From the NCBI GenBank assembly GCA_930367215.1, contig OV884059.1, forward strand, positions 27,056,945 through 27,120,944: a stretch of 64,000 nt of DNA, written 5' to 3'. The notes under the pieces are model-generated. The model did no database searches. It had not been told where the DNA came from and saw only the letters and a program-made list of their open reading frames with translations. This DNA comes from Pollenia angustigena (taxonomy: Eukaryota > Arthropoda > Insecta > Diptera > Polleniidae). Made by a program: the position numbers and the translations under genes. Positions within the stretch are counted from its first letter, which is position 1; the number at the start of each line of letters is the position of its first letter. This document shows positions 1-11,384 of the stretch, one piece after another.

Positions 1-24
1 TATCGAATGCGGTAATTAGGCCCC
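1..24. repeat. Right end of a MITE cut by the window edge
   Basis: The first 24 bases read as the terminus of the element also seen at 27206-27442 and 43533-43677: TATCGAATG, a few variable bases, then TTAGGCCCC (TTAGACCCC in the copy at 27.2 kb). Only the last arm is inside the window. Confidence 0.65.
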
Positions 25-121
25 TGGTCTATTTTATACGATTTTATACTACAAGGCGTGAGTGTCTGAAAGGAGAGATAGAGTTTCGTCAACTGTTTTA
101 TTCTGGTGCTAACTACAGCTT

Positions 122-221
122 TTTGTAGGATTTTTCAACCACAGCGCAAAACCCGTTCGTTTAACGTGCGCTTTAAATGTAAATTAAACGAACGAGTCTT
201 GCGCTCGTGTACTACAAACAG
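122..221. repeat. Hairpin MITE, copy 1 of 3
   Basis: Two facing arms pair: AGCGCAA...CGTTCGTTTAA on the left and TTAAACGAACGAGTCTTGCGCT on the right. The same outline (GCGC, then ACTCGTTC, then an A/T-rich loop) recurs at 27455-27617 and 29289-29417, so this is a diverged member of one small foldback family. The left end is less well conserved. Confidence 0.6.
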
Positions 222-882
222 AATGTTAGTCTAATACATTTTGTTGTTGCAGAGTTGTACATGTTAGTACTTTCACCAAATTAATTAGATTAACAAGGTT
301 TACAAGGGACTCGAAGTTTAACAGAACTTGGTAAAATTGGCAGTAAGTGTTTTTTTTTTTATTTAAAAAAGTGTTTGCCATGGAATTTTTTCATTTAAAA
401 GAATTCAACAACTTGTTATAATTTTTTTTTGGTTAAAATTTTTTTATCGAATCTATAACTTTTTGTAAAATAATTTCTTTAGACATTTTAATTAAAACGT
501 TATGTAGAACTTTTTTTTTTAAAAACTTATCCAGGGAACTTTTTGGTTTAAAAATAGTTTTTTCTAAAATTTTTTATTAAAAAGATTTCTACGGTTTATT
601 AAAAAAAAACTTTAACAAAAAATTATCACCAAATTTTTTATGGTAAAAAAAACTTTTCAGCAATTTTTTTGTAAAAAAACTTTTCATTCAAAATTTGTTG
701 GTGAAAAACCGTAGAAGCTAATTTTTTTTGGCAAAAATCTTTTCAAAATTTTATAAAAAAAAAAAAAAAAAAATTTGAATTCATCTTTATCTCAATATAC
801 TCCACCTAAATGTTTGTTTGCCAGAAGAAGCATTCAAAGAACAACATTTTTAATTTTTTTAATTGCTAAATTTCATTTTTAG
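222..882 (+). other. AT-rich intron upstream of gene 1 exon
   Basis: No coding signal. The tract is full of runs of A and T and of degenerate copies of an AAAACTTTT motif, and it ends in a T-rich stretch and AG at 881-882, the acceptor of the first exon in view. It is probably the 3' end of a longer intron whose start is outside the window. Confidence 0.6.
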
Positions 883-3800
883 AACTCAAATACCAACATC
901 GACACCAGCCACATATGATGCCAGCAAACATCATTTTAAAAATCCTATAACCGCATTAGCCTCAACATCAAATCTAAACTCGGCATCCTTAATAGTGGGA
1001 GCAACAACCACAGCAACAACGACAACAATGACAATAAATGCTTTAACAAAACAAAACCAAACACAAATACCCAGTTATCATGGTGTTGGTGGTGGTAATG
1101 GCGGCGGCGTTATTGGTTTAGAAAACTATCAACAAAGGCATTATCAACAACAACAACATCAACGTTCAAATAGTTTCAAACACCATCAGCAACCGCAACA
1201 TCATCATCATCATCATCATCAATCACGTCAACAACAGCAACCATCTCAACTACCTCAAACTTTAAATCAATATAACACAACAACACAACAAAGCAGCAAA
1301 AATACAATACCAACAACAGCAACAACAAATATTTATCAGGGATCAACGACGACAACAACAACTGGAGGCGTTAGCAATATACATCATGTTTATGCACAAG
1401 TAAGCAACAATAATTCAAAAATAACATCGAGCAATACTGCCGGTGGAGGAGGTGGCGGTAATTATAATACTGGTTCTGGCAGTAGTTCAGCTACCAGTTC
1501 TAGTCCTTTATCACCGCCTAGTGTTACCTATCCACTTAACAAAGATGATTCGAAATTAGTTAATGAAATGAATAAACTGTATCGAAAATCGCCGTTTATG
1601 CAAAAGAAATTCAATGGCTCCTCTTTTAATCGCTACAACTCGTCGCCGGGAGATGAAAGTCCCAAAAAGGAGTCAGTACTGTCTACAATAGGTAAGTCCC
1701 TTCTTAGAGAATTCCCAACCCAAATAACCAAAAATTTAAATGCTCTCTTTTTTTCAGGTCAATCAATTTTACGCAATTTGACCACTTCCCCTTTTAGCCA
1801 AAAGAAAAATACTACCAATGTTCAACCCAATCAAATAGACCCTTTATGGCGTATGCCTACCTCACAGGATGTTTCATTAGCTTTTGATAATTGTGATGCG
1901 AATACTTTTCCAGCATCGGATTTAAAGACTACGTTGATTTCGGAATCACCTGGTTTGCAGCGCAAAAGGTTTCAAGTTAGCAGTGAAGGAAAAACTAATA
2001 ATACGGCTGCAAAGAAAATTACAATGGATGTGGAAAAGCAAGAAAATAAACCCTCAATGATACCGTTAACCAAAAATGATGCACAGCCACAACGTGTTCC
2101 AGGAAATCACAGTCCTATAGGTAATAAGCTTTATTTGTGCGAAATATTCGGATAAAAAATATATTTTAATGCAAAAGCGCCGAAATTTCCATTTAACAAA
2201 AATTTTTTTGTTTTTCTTTTAAATCTCAGCGTAATTTATTTTTGCGTTAAAAATCGATACTGCGAATTTTCAAATTAAAGAAAATTATTTTCAATATAAA
2301 AGTTTCTACCATCGAATATTTATTGTTGTCATGATTATTTTCGTTCCTTTTTTTAATGTATTTTTTCGGCCAAAAAGCTTTTTATCGAAAATTTTTTCGT
2401 TAAAAATACTTTTCAGTAAAATTTTTTCGTTAAAGAAATTTGTCAAAAAGCTTTTCGTTAAACTTTTCTTTAGAAATTTTTTGTTAAGAGCTTTTTATTG
2501 AACATTTTTTCGCTAAAAAAATCTTTTTGTTCAAAAATGTTTCACTATTTTTTCTTGTTCGTCAAAAACTTCTTATTGAAAATTTTCAGATAAATGAAAA
2601 TTTGTTTGGTCAAATTTTGTCCAGTTTGCTTCCTTCTCTAAAAGAATATTTTTTTCTTTTTTTTAGTTCTTCAACGATTTTATCATCAACAAAATCAATT
2701 GCGCGAAAAAGAGTTAGAACGCCAACATCACTATTCGAACATGTATAACAAGCATTCACCTTCGGAGGGCACAAATCCATTTCAAGCGAATTTCTATCAA
2801 ACATCGTTGTCAGCTCAATCCCATATACCCATTGCCTCCACCTCAACTTTATCATCGTATTCAACATCTAGTCAGTCATCAACACAATCTTCACAATGTT
2901 CACAAATTGGTGGTAGCGTTAGTGGTGGCGGCGATGTCGGCTCTACAACAAATCAAGGACCAAGAAGCTTGCCTTTGGCTCTCAACGAAGTGAAAACTTC
3001 ATCAACGCCCACATCGCCAGGTACTTTAGGTTTTGGCACTGACACAACTTCACCTACAGGCCATTTGCAATATCAACCACTGCCTCAACAATATTTAAAT
3101 AATTCAACTACTCCCCATTATGGTGGCAGCAGCATGATGCGTAACTCAAGATCACCCGCCACCTCACCAGAAACTTTGTCCGATTCTGCGGTGCTAAGCA
3201 AGCAACAACAGAACCCCAGAATAATGAATGTCACAACTTCTACAGTTACAAAATTAGGTAAATTATATAATCAACGTTCAGGCTCGGCTTCAGCCTCTTT
3301 GGCAAACGCCAATATGGGAAGTTCATCAGCAGCCTGTAAAGAAAATAATTTTAAACACGAAAGTGGTAAGTTTTCATTTTCTATTTTATTAATTATCTTA
3401 AAAGCTTGTTTATTTAATTTGGCTTTATGTGCACTTAATCGCAAAAATATGTTTTCACACATAACCACACTTACAAATATATAAATATTTTCTTTTTTCC
3501 CCTTCTCACTTATAACATTTAAAAAACTACATCTTATTTCGCACTTACATATGTACTACTTTGCATCTTTGTTTAAACACGCCTGCCTCTCGCTTTCTGC
3601 TCTGCTCTCGGTGTACTTTGCCTTAAAACATTTAAAATTTATTTGAAAAAAAAAACATTTATCAAACAAACATTATGCTCCTCATTGTGCGCTGTTGTGT
3701 TTTGTGTTGTGTGTTAATTTTTAAAATGCTTTAGGCTGGTTTAATACACTGGCCGGTGCTATGAAACGCCAGTTATCAAATTATGTTAAAACACAAACCA

Positions 3801-4452
3801 ATAATAATTCTCCAACCTCAAACTCAGTTACATCGCCCACAAATGGTCTGACATTAGGCAATGACATGCCAACGGAACGCAAGGCTCAACTTTATTATCG
3901 TACCATATCGTGTGGCAGCAGTAGTTCCGGTAATAGTCAAACAACATCACCCTCTACAGAAACTTGCAAAGCTGTAGACTCAGAAGGATTTCAGGAGGGC
4001 TCTAGTGCAGCTGGCTTTATAAGACGCTATGCAGCCACTGGTGGTGCAGGTTCTAATGTTAATTCGGGAGGACCAAGTACTTCATTGCCGGCTGCTCATA
4101 CTCCTGCTCATATTTTAGCCAATTTAGATCGAAGACATCGTTCTCCCGATCCACCACCACGTTACAATCGTGGACAATCTCCTCTATTACTGCGTAAAAA
4201 TATTTTAGAATTAAGTGGCCAGCAACCAGGCACATCTCCCATGCTAAATCGAAGGTGGGTTATTTGATTTATGTAAAAAAAAAACTAAAAGTAATTATAT
4301 AAAAAAATTCCAGATTTGTTAATGCTTCACCGCCTTTGCCACCACCTAGACGTGGTTCGGAAAGTGTGCCCGGTTCGCCTCAACACTTTCGCACTCGCAT
4401 TCATTATACACCCGAACCACAAAGGCGTGTTTATCGTACTATAGATCAATGA
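883..4452 (+). CDS. Low-complexity Ser/Gln-rich protein, C-terminal exons (gene 1)
   Basis: Five exons join in frame: 883-1691, 1758-2120, 2667-3365, 3735-4254 and 4314-4452, ending at TGA (about 842 residues in view). Each junction has GT...AG and matching phase (G|GT, G|TT, G|GC, AG|A); introns are 66, 546, 369 and 59 nt. The N-terminal start lies upstream of the window. Exon 1 carries Gln- and Thr-rich tracts, a run of seven His and Gly-rich stretches. Later parts carry a short helix-like segment (GWFNTLAGAMKRQLSNYV), a PPxY motif (SPDPPPRYNRG) for WW domains and a PPLPPPRRG SH3-type motif near the end. It is mostly disordered with many SP/TP sites, which suggests a scaffold or signalling protein. 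I do not recognise the family and see no catalytic domain. Confidence 0.8.
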
Positions 4453-4928
4453 GTAGCACTGCAAATAATGGTTATGTGATATTGGTATGGATTTGTTGAT
4501 GATGATAATGCTGCAAACGGGGAATCTACCACTGACACCACAACTACAGCTGCTGAAGAAAATCTTAGAAAATTTGATATCGATGGTCCTTCATCATCTT
4601 CAACAGCCAGAGATTTTCTAGCCGCATCTGGTGGCATAAGAAGCTTTAGTCATAGTGGTAGTGTTACCGAACGTTTGGACGCTATGATCTCTTCTTCGGG
4701 CACTGGCTTGACAGACAACGAAGCAGTTAATTGTGTACCAGCTTCCGCACCAGCATTTTCATCGTTATCTTTGGATGCCGCCGATATGGATACGGCACGT
4801 ATGCGTCGTGCTAAATATTGGTTACAAAAGTAGCAGCTTTGTTTTGTTTTCCTTTATGTTTTGTTTACATTTGTTCTGTAGAGTTTTAGGACTGACATTA
4901 TTAAAAGGTTCCGTATTTAAAGTTGTTG
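4453..4928 (+). CDS. Probable continuation of gene 1 beyond in-frame TGA codons
   Basis: After TGA at 4450-4452 and a second in-frame TGA at 4477-4479, the same frame stays open for about 117 codons to TAG at 4831-4833. It has coding character: Asp/Thr-rich, then GSVTERLDAMISSSG and MRRAKYWLQK. A typical short intron, 4830-4881 (GTAGCA...CTGTAG, 52 nt, pyrimidine-rich), would bypass that TAG and join exon 4882-4928 (VLGLTLLKGSVFKVV), which ends in a strong donor G|GTAAGT. The stretch from 4449 (MSSTANNGYVIL) is open in another frame between the two TGAs. Either two base indels (assembly or real), stop readthrough, or a pseudogenised end could explain this. A further exon after 4929 was not found. 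Confidence 0.5.
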
Positions 4929-4933
4929 GTAAG

Positions 4934-6737
4934 TTTTTAGATATTTTTTGCTTTTGTTTTGGTTTCGCCAAACTAAAGACTTTATTTTGATGATAACTCC
5001 AAAAGTATACTTTAGATTTGACATAATTTCTTATGTCTAAATGTGGGCTTTGTAAATTAAAATAAAAAATGGAAATTACTCTCGTTAAAGAGTAAATGTT
5101 ATCTATTATTTTGTTTAGTATTTGTTTGTTTGCCTAAAAGTATACTTCAGATTTGATATAGCGTTATACTAATTTAGACTTTCAATAAAAAAGAAAATTA
5201 CCCTTAACAAGGAGTACTCCTTAAACTATACCCTTAGATTTGATATAAATTCTAACATCTAAATACATACATATACTATGCTTTATAAATTTAAATGGAA
5301 CAAAGAAAAATTAAACAATTTCTCTCTACTACTTATTAAGAAAGAAGATATATAAAACACCAAAAAAAAAAAAAAAAAAAGTATAAAAATAATTAATAAA
5401 GCAATATTTATGATAACAAAAAGATAATATTTATATAAAAAAAACACTCCATATTAGAACCAAACGAAAAATGTTTAAAAATATTTATTAAAACACAAAA
5501 AAAGAAAGGATATGCCTAAAATTATGCAAAATGTTATTTATCTTTTTACTCTTTATATAAACACACTGACAAATATAATGTATTATATAAACTATTTAAT
5601 TACAAACTTGAATATTACATACATACATTTTTATATACTCAAAAAACTTAGGATTTGTTGTTGCTTGTATGTTTTTGATTGGATTCGATTCGTTTTGTTT
5701 TATTTTTTTTTTAATACAAAAGTTCCTTTGTGGTTAAATAAGCAAAAAAAAAAAAGAAAGAAAAAAAAAAAACGTTTAATTTGTTATAATTTTATAATTA
5801 AATGTTTATTTTTTTTTACAAATTTTATAGTTATTTTTCTCTTTGTGTGGCAACATAAAAATTTTACTTTAAGACTTGTTCTCTTCTAATTTTCAAACTT
5901 TCTTTGTTTTATTTAAAACTAAACTGACTGAATAATTTTAATTTATAATATTTAAAACAATTAAGAAAAAAAAAAAAAAAATTATAATTCTAAAAAAAGA
6001 AAAACCCTCTTTACAAAAATGACAATCTTAAACTTGACCTTTAGATTTGGTTTTTATAATATTCGCTCTTTACTTCTTAAGTTTGTTTATATTAAATGAA
6101 AATCGAAACAAATTCTTTTTTTTTAATATTTGTTTATAATTTATACTCTACAGTCTGCTTTTTCTAAAAAAAGTATTTAAGTGAATCAGTTTGTAAAACC
6201 TTAAACTTAAAAAAAAGGAAAACCCCCTCCCAAAAAATTATTAATTTTGATATAATATTAACGAAATTAGTCAGTCGACTACTTTAATGTATTTAAATTA
6301 TTATAATAATTATAATTACATTAACAATACAAACATTAAAAAAAAAACATATTTAAATTAAAACGATTCAAAACCCAAAAATTTAAAAAAATAACATTAT
6401 CTATTATTAAAAGAAAGAGTGAAAAAACTCTATCCCATATTTAGATTTCTTTGGTATTTAATTGTATATATTGTTATATACGATATTGTAAATAAACAAA
6501 ATAAAACAAATAATAAAAAAAAAAAAAAAAATACTATAAAAACGATGCAAAACTACAAAAACAAATATTTAATAAAACAAAAAATGTACTAAAAATATTA
6601 GTACAAAAAAATAATTATGAAAAAATATAAAAGAAATAAAATATTCATTCAAGAAAGATAATTAAAAGGTTTTTAATTTTTTAATCTTATTTTAAATTAT
6701 AATGTTAACAACTTTCTCTAATTAATTCAGACATACT
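4934..6737 (+). other. AT-rich 3'UTR-like tract after gene 1
   Basis: Very AT-rich, with long A runs, many AATAAA-type hexamers and no coding signal. At about 5000-5340 a degenerate unit of about 100 bp recurs three times, each starting near TATACTTTAGATTTGA or a close variant. The tract stops at the TA in front of the mariner-like element. Confidence 0.5.
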
Positions 6738-6999
6738 TAAAGTGTGGTCCAACCATAATGCACGATATTAATTGTGAGTCACACCTTAACGTCAAGTTTT
6801 TTTTACAACTTAATTTGACATTTCGTCAGCTCATTATTGGTTTGGCCTACCGACCATTTTTTTAAAAAATAATAAATAAAATAAAAAATAAAATTAATTT
6901 AAATACCCCCTTTTTGAATCCATAGCCAAATTTTTTATGGTTTCTGAGATAATAAGCATTTATTTTGATCCATATTAACTGTTTTAAAGTTTATTAAAT

Positions 7000-8044
7000 A
7001 CTAGCTGACCCGACAGATATTGTCCTGTCCAAATTAGGAAAAATGTTTGCGTTCGATTCGAGCCGTTTTCTGATTTTAGGTAAATTGAAAAAAGTGGGCG
7101 TTGAAGTGGGCGGGGCTAAATTTTCTTTCCGTAAAAGCCTAAGTTGGACCATGGCGATGATTTTATAGCAAAAAATCGTCCAAATAAATCAAGCCGTTCT
7201 CAAGTTATGCGCTTAATTGAAAAAGTGGGCGTAAGAAAAGGCGTGGTACATTTTTTTTTCGATGAAAATGTAAAATGGATTAATACGAACATTTAAAAGA
7301 AAAATTCGTCAAATCGATGGAGCCGTTTTTTGATTTTAGGTAATTAAAAAAAAATGGGCAGGGCAAAATTTTCTTTTCGTATAAATCTAAGTTGGACCAT
7401 GGCGATCATTTTAAAGAAAAAATCATCCAAATTATATAGATGTCATTGGTGGTGGTGGTGCCCCTCCGCCCGCAGAACAAAAATCAGACATCACAGTCAC
7501 ATCACCCGCCTGAATATTCTGAACATTCCCTGAAAATTTCATTGAAATCGGCCCAGCCGTTTTGGAGTCCATACGTTACATACATACATACATACACACA
7601 TACACACATACACACATCCTATTTTATATACCCAGCGGTAAATATTGAAAGGACTGCAAGTGACAGGCCTCTATTGTCCTTTCTAAAAGATTCGATTCGA
7701 TACTGCCTTCACAAGTATGCCTTCTAGAAGTTATAAACTTCTTTTTAAAAGACCTTCTGAAATATTCAGTACACATTCGCTACTCCCTTCTTTGAGAAGG
7801 GAGAAAGGAAGGTGCTCAGTTTTATTTACTTTTTATTTTTAGTGACCTTCCTTACTCCCTTCTTTGGGAAGGGATCGAAGTTGTTTTTAAAGGAAGTGTG
7901 AAAGGCCTTGCACCCAATGACAACCTGTGTAAAAAATACATAAGTATGGAATGCGGCGAGAAGGGTTTCTGACTGCTTGTGACTGATAAATAAGGCCTTC
8001 TGTTAGGCCTCTTTACTCATTCTAGTTACCGCTGGGTATATAGA
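7000..8044. repeat. ACTAGCTGACCC-type repeat split by a MITE
   Basis: Starts ACTAGCTGACCCGACAGA and contains the phrase GCCCAGCCGTTTTGGAGTCC and a CATACATACA microsatellite; it ends in TATATAGATTG after the nested MITE. A second, undivided copy lies at 13042-13465. The class is common in insect genomes; whether it is a LINE remnant or another element type I cannot say. Confidence 0.7.
7631..8036. mobile_element. MITE with CCCAGCGGTAA ends
   Basis: 406 bp. Ends CCCAGCGGTAA and TTACCGCTGGG are exact inverted copies. Both flanks read TATATA and restore the 3' end of the host repeat (TTTTATATA|...|TATATAGAT), so the boundaries are firm. Superfamily unresolved: the CCC...GGG ends resemble piggyBac, but the flank is not TTAA. 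Confidence 0.8.
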
Positions 8045-8476
8045 TTGTTTTGCTCTACACGCCACTGTTCGGTGAATGCAGAAAATTCCTCATACAAAAA
8101 CGTACAAAATAAATTTAACTCTTGCTTTGCTTCATTGCCGTAAGAAAAAAAGTAGTTAAAGCAAAAGCAAAATAAAATGTCAACAAATCAATACACAGCA
8201 GTAAGTATACGTATGCAGCACAAAAATCTAGTTTTTAATAATACATTCAGGAAAGTGGCTTATGCGGCACAAAACAATAATTTATACTTTCAATAAAATG
8301 ATATTAGCTTCTATGTTTTATTAATTATTCTTCAAAACATATGCCAGTAGTGAAAATACAAGAAAACTTCATGTAAACCTTAATTGTTGTTTTTCTCCAC
8401 TTCGACTTTTTGGCATATGCGCCAAACCAATAATGAGCTGACGATTTCTTTGTTGCAGTGTTTGAACAATTTAACC

Positions 8477-9117
8477 ATGGAGAGGAACACAATTGAGCAG
8501 CGCGTTTAGATTGTTGAAGCCTTTTACGAAAACGGGCGTTTAAATCAAAATGCATTTCTTGCACTCCGTAGTTTTTTTGGTCAGCATGATCGACCTCAGT
8601 GGACTTGTTAGCAAGAATTGGCGCATTTGGGCAAATGAGAATAAACGAGTGATTGTTGAAAACCCAATGCATCCTCAGAGAGTGACTGTTTGGAGCGGTT
8701 TATGGGATGGCGGCGTCATCTTCTTTAAAAATAAGGTTGGTCAAGCAGTTACCGTGAATAGCAAGATAATAACGGACTTCTTGTGGCCAGAAATTGAGGA
8801 TATGGACCTGGACGATATGTGATTCCAATAGAATGGTGCCACACAGCCAACGAAATAATGGCTCTTTTGCACGATATTCAATGGCCGTGCTATCATGTAA
8901 TTTGACACCGTTGCACTTCTTTCTTTGGGAATATTTAAAAGAAAAAGTGTACGTCAATGAGCCAAGAACAATTCAAGAGCTAAAGGATGAGATAATTAAG
9001 CACATTCACGACATTGAACCTTAATTATGTCTTAAGAGTCTTTAGAAAAATGGACCATCGGATGGAGGTATGCCACCGAAGCCGTGGTGAGCATTTGGCT
9101 AATAATTTGTTTCATAC
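8477..9117 (+). pseudogene. Broken mariner-type transposase
   Basis: Begins at ATG 8477 with MERNTIEQRV, followed by a stop in place of the next codon, then EAFYENGR and NQNAF, the helix-turn-helix start of a well-known insect mariner-like transposase. Later pieces appear in shifted frames: ANENKRVIVENPMHPQRVTV, FLWPEIEDMDLDDM, then LTPLHFFLWEYLKEKVYV and a HRSRGEHL-type C-terminus. The central part of the catalytic domain is deleted, and stops and frameshifts are frequent. It cannot encode active enzyme. The copy at 29545-30282 is a separate deletion derivative. Confidence 0.85.
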
Positions 9118-9302
9118 ATAATTGTCATAGATCCTTCTTTTATATTAAAAAAATATTAAGATAATTCTCTTAAAAACTTTTTGTTTGTTTTACAATTAGC
9201 ATCGTGCTTTTTGGTTGGACCACCCTTTACAATGGATGCAACAATTAAGATTTTCATTTGTCATAAAAGGTGTTTTCATATAAATTCTTTTCATTTTGAA
9301 GT

Positions 9303-10010
9303 AAAACAAGTATGAAAGTATAGTCGGTCAAGCCCGCCATATGATACCCTACACCACAGTATTTAAAAACACATCATGCTTATATGTCCATTTAAACATG
9401 GATTTATCTATGTTTATAAAAGTCATTAAAATCGGTTTAAAAGTTTGTGAGGTGCAGAAGTTGCCCCCTACCTCCCCTTGTCCTATTTTTGAAAAACTGT
9501 ATAGCTTATGTGTCCATATAGATATGGATCTATCTATGTTTTGAATTTCATTAAAATCGGTTTGAGAGGCAGAAATTGGCCCTATCTCCCCTCGTGGTCC
9601 TATTTTTTAAAAACTGCCTTTTGTGTCCATAAAGATATGGTTCTATGTATGTTTTTAATTTCATTAAAATCGGTTTGATAGTTTCGGAGAGGATGAAATT
9701 TCCCCCTATCTTCCCTCGTGGTCCTACGATTTGGCCCATTTTCAATAGGCTTGGTCCTTGTGCCAATAAAAACCTATGTCCCAAATTTTATCAAATTATC
9801 TCCAAAATTGCGACCTGTACTTTGCGCACAAGGTTACATGGACAGACAGCCAGCCAGCCAGCCGAACGGACATCGTTAGTTCGACTCAGAAAGTGATACT
9901 GAGTCAATCAGTATACTTTAAGGTGAGGTAAGGACTAATATTTTAAGGCTTTACACACATCATTACAAATGCATAATACCCTCTCCACTATTGTGGTGTG
10001 GGTATAAAAA
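9303..10010 (+). repeat. ACAAGT...GGGTATAA repeat, family 1, copy 1
   Basis: Starts AAACAAGTATGAAAGTATAG TCGGTCAAGCC, contains several phrases of the form CCATATAGATATGGATC plus TTTCATTAAAATCGGTTTGA, then GACAGACAGCCAGCC and CGACTCAGAAAGTGA, and ends CACTATTGTGGTGTGGGTATAA. Other copies: 30376-30838, 31836-32507 (both reversed), 62308-62856, and a decayed one at 47966-48600. Short open frames inside are not genes. Confidence 0.75.
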
Positions 10011-10289
10011 TGTAACTAAATTTTTGTTACTTTCATAAAACTGTTCTATGGCAAATAGGCCGACTATGTTTGTCTGCTATTCATGCGTTTTACGTTTTGG
10101 CATATGACTTGGCATTGTATAACTGTACCGAGTTGCAATCGTTTAAAACTCCACATTTTTAACATTGTTGTCTGGTAATGAACCAAAAACAACTCAACGT
10201 GACTGGTGGAATACCAAAATTCTCTTTAAATTGTAAGCAAAAAACTTAGTTTAAGCCAAATAAAATTAAAAGAATAATAAGAATACAAA

Positions 10290-11140
10290 AAGTACTAGCT
10301 TAAGAACGAAAAAGTACCAAATAGATCCCTCTACATTTTGTCATTCACTCAGAACTTTTCATGTTTAATTTTATGCTTCTAGGTTTAATACTAACGGAAA
10401 TTCAAAAATATCAGTTGAAGAACAAAAAAGTACCAAAAAGTTACCCTTTATAGATTCTTATTCATTTAGGACATTGCATGTTTAATTTTATGTTTCTAGG
10501 CTCAATATTAACGGAAATTAAAAAAGTACCAGTTGAAGAACACAAAGTACCAAAAAGCTTCCCCTTACGGATTCCTTTTTATTAACGACCATGCATATTC
10601 AATGTTATGTTTCTGGGTCCAAGTCGAAGGACAAAAAGGTACCAACATTTTTTATCTTAAATATTCTCATCCACCTAGGACCCTATAAGTTTCTATGCTA
10701 TATGTATGTTTCTATGCTGAATATTATAGAAAATTTAAAAATTACCTCACGCAGCACGGAAAAGAAAAAGAAAGAAATTAACTTTTTCCCTTTTTTTAAT
10801 TTCCCCTTTATGATACATTTTTTCCCCATTGAAGTATCAAATCTTTTAATAATTAGTGGTTGCCCATAATTTAATACGAATACATATCAATGAATCGGGA
10901 AAAATATTTTGTAAAACAAAGTATGTACCAAAAATAGGTACGATTTTCACCCCTTAAACGTTCGAATTTGGAAAAAGTGCCAAATTTATATTTTTATTTT
11001 TTAGATAAGTTACGATTTGGTATAATCTTTATATCTTGGTTTATAAGATACTTAGATGTATTGGCAAGGAAGTTCCAAAATACAGATCATACCAGTTTTC
11101 TGCCCAAAGGACCGAATTTTAAAAAAGTACCAGACACCTG
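10290..11140. repeat. Degenerate tandem array, about 117-bp unit
   Basis: A unit beginning AGTTGAAGAACAAAAAAGTACC recurs at 10297, 10413 and 10531 (spacing 116-118 bp), each containing GTTTAATTTTATG and TTTCTAGG. More diverged units, recognisable by AAAAAGTACC or TACCAAA, continue to about 11.14 kb. Confidence 0.65.
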
Positions 11141-11384
11141 TCAGCTAATTTTGCAATGACAACGATAAGTATTAAACTTGTTTTGTATCTCTTTTAGTTA
11201 TGGAGATTTGTGATGACCGTTTTTACCATTTTACCCCCTCAGATTTTAATAAAATATTGTAATGAAAAGCGATTTTGAAAACAAAACGATTTGAAAATTA
11301 TAATGTCGTGTTCATTATTTTTAAAAATGGATTTTTCGTACATTGTCTTCTTTTTTCCTGTCTATATTCTTTTCAATTTTATAT

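Larger units (their letters stand above)
6740..9227 (+). mobile_element. Mariner-like transposon, decayed, with nested repeats
   Basis: Inverted ends match: left AAGTGTGGTCCAACCA then GCACGAT, right the complement of AAGGGTGGTCCAACCA then GCACGAT, about 36 bp in all. TA flanks both ends (6738-6739 and 9228-9229), as expected for the Tc1/mariner superfamily. The right half holds a broken transposase (8477-9117). The left half is interrupted by another repeat (7000-8044), itself split by a MITE. Confidence 0.85.

Noticed and set aside
1176..1361. Minus-strand frame with a run of Asp and Val
   Set aside because: Antisense of the poly-His/Gln exon of gene 1.
5512..5889. 125-codon frame rich in Tyr, Phe, Ile and Lys
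   Set aside because: Composition is what random AT-rich DNA gives; it lies in the 3'UTR-like tract after gene 1.
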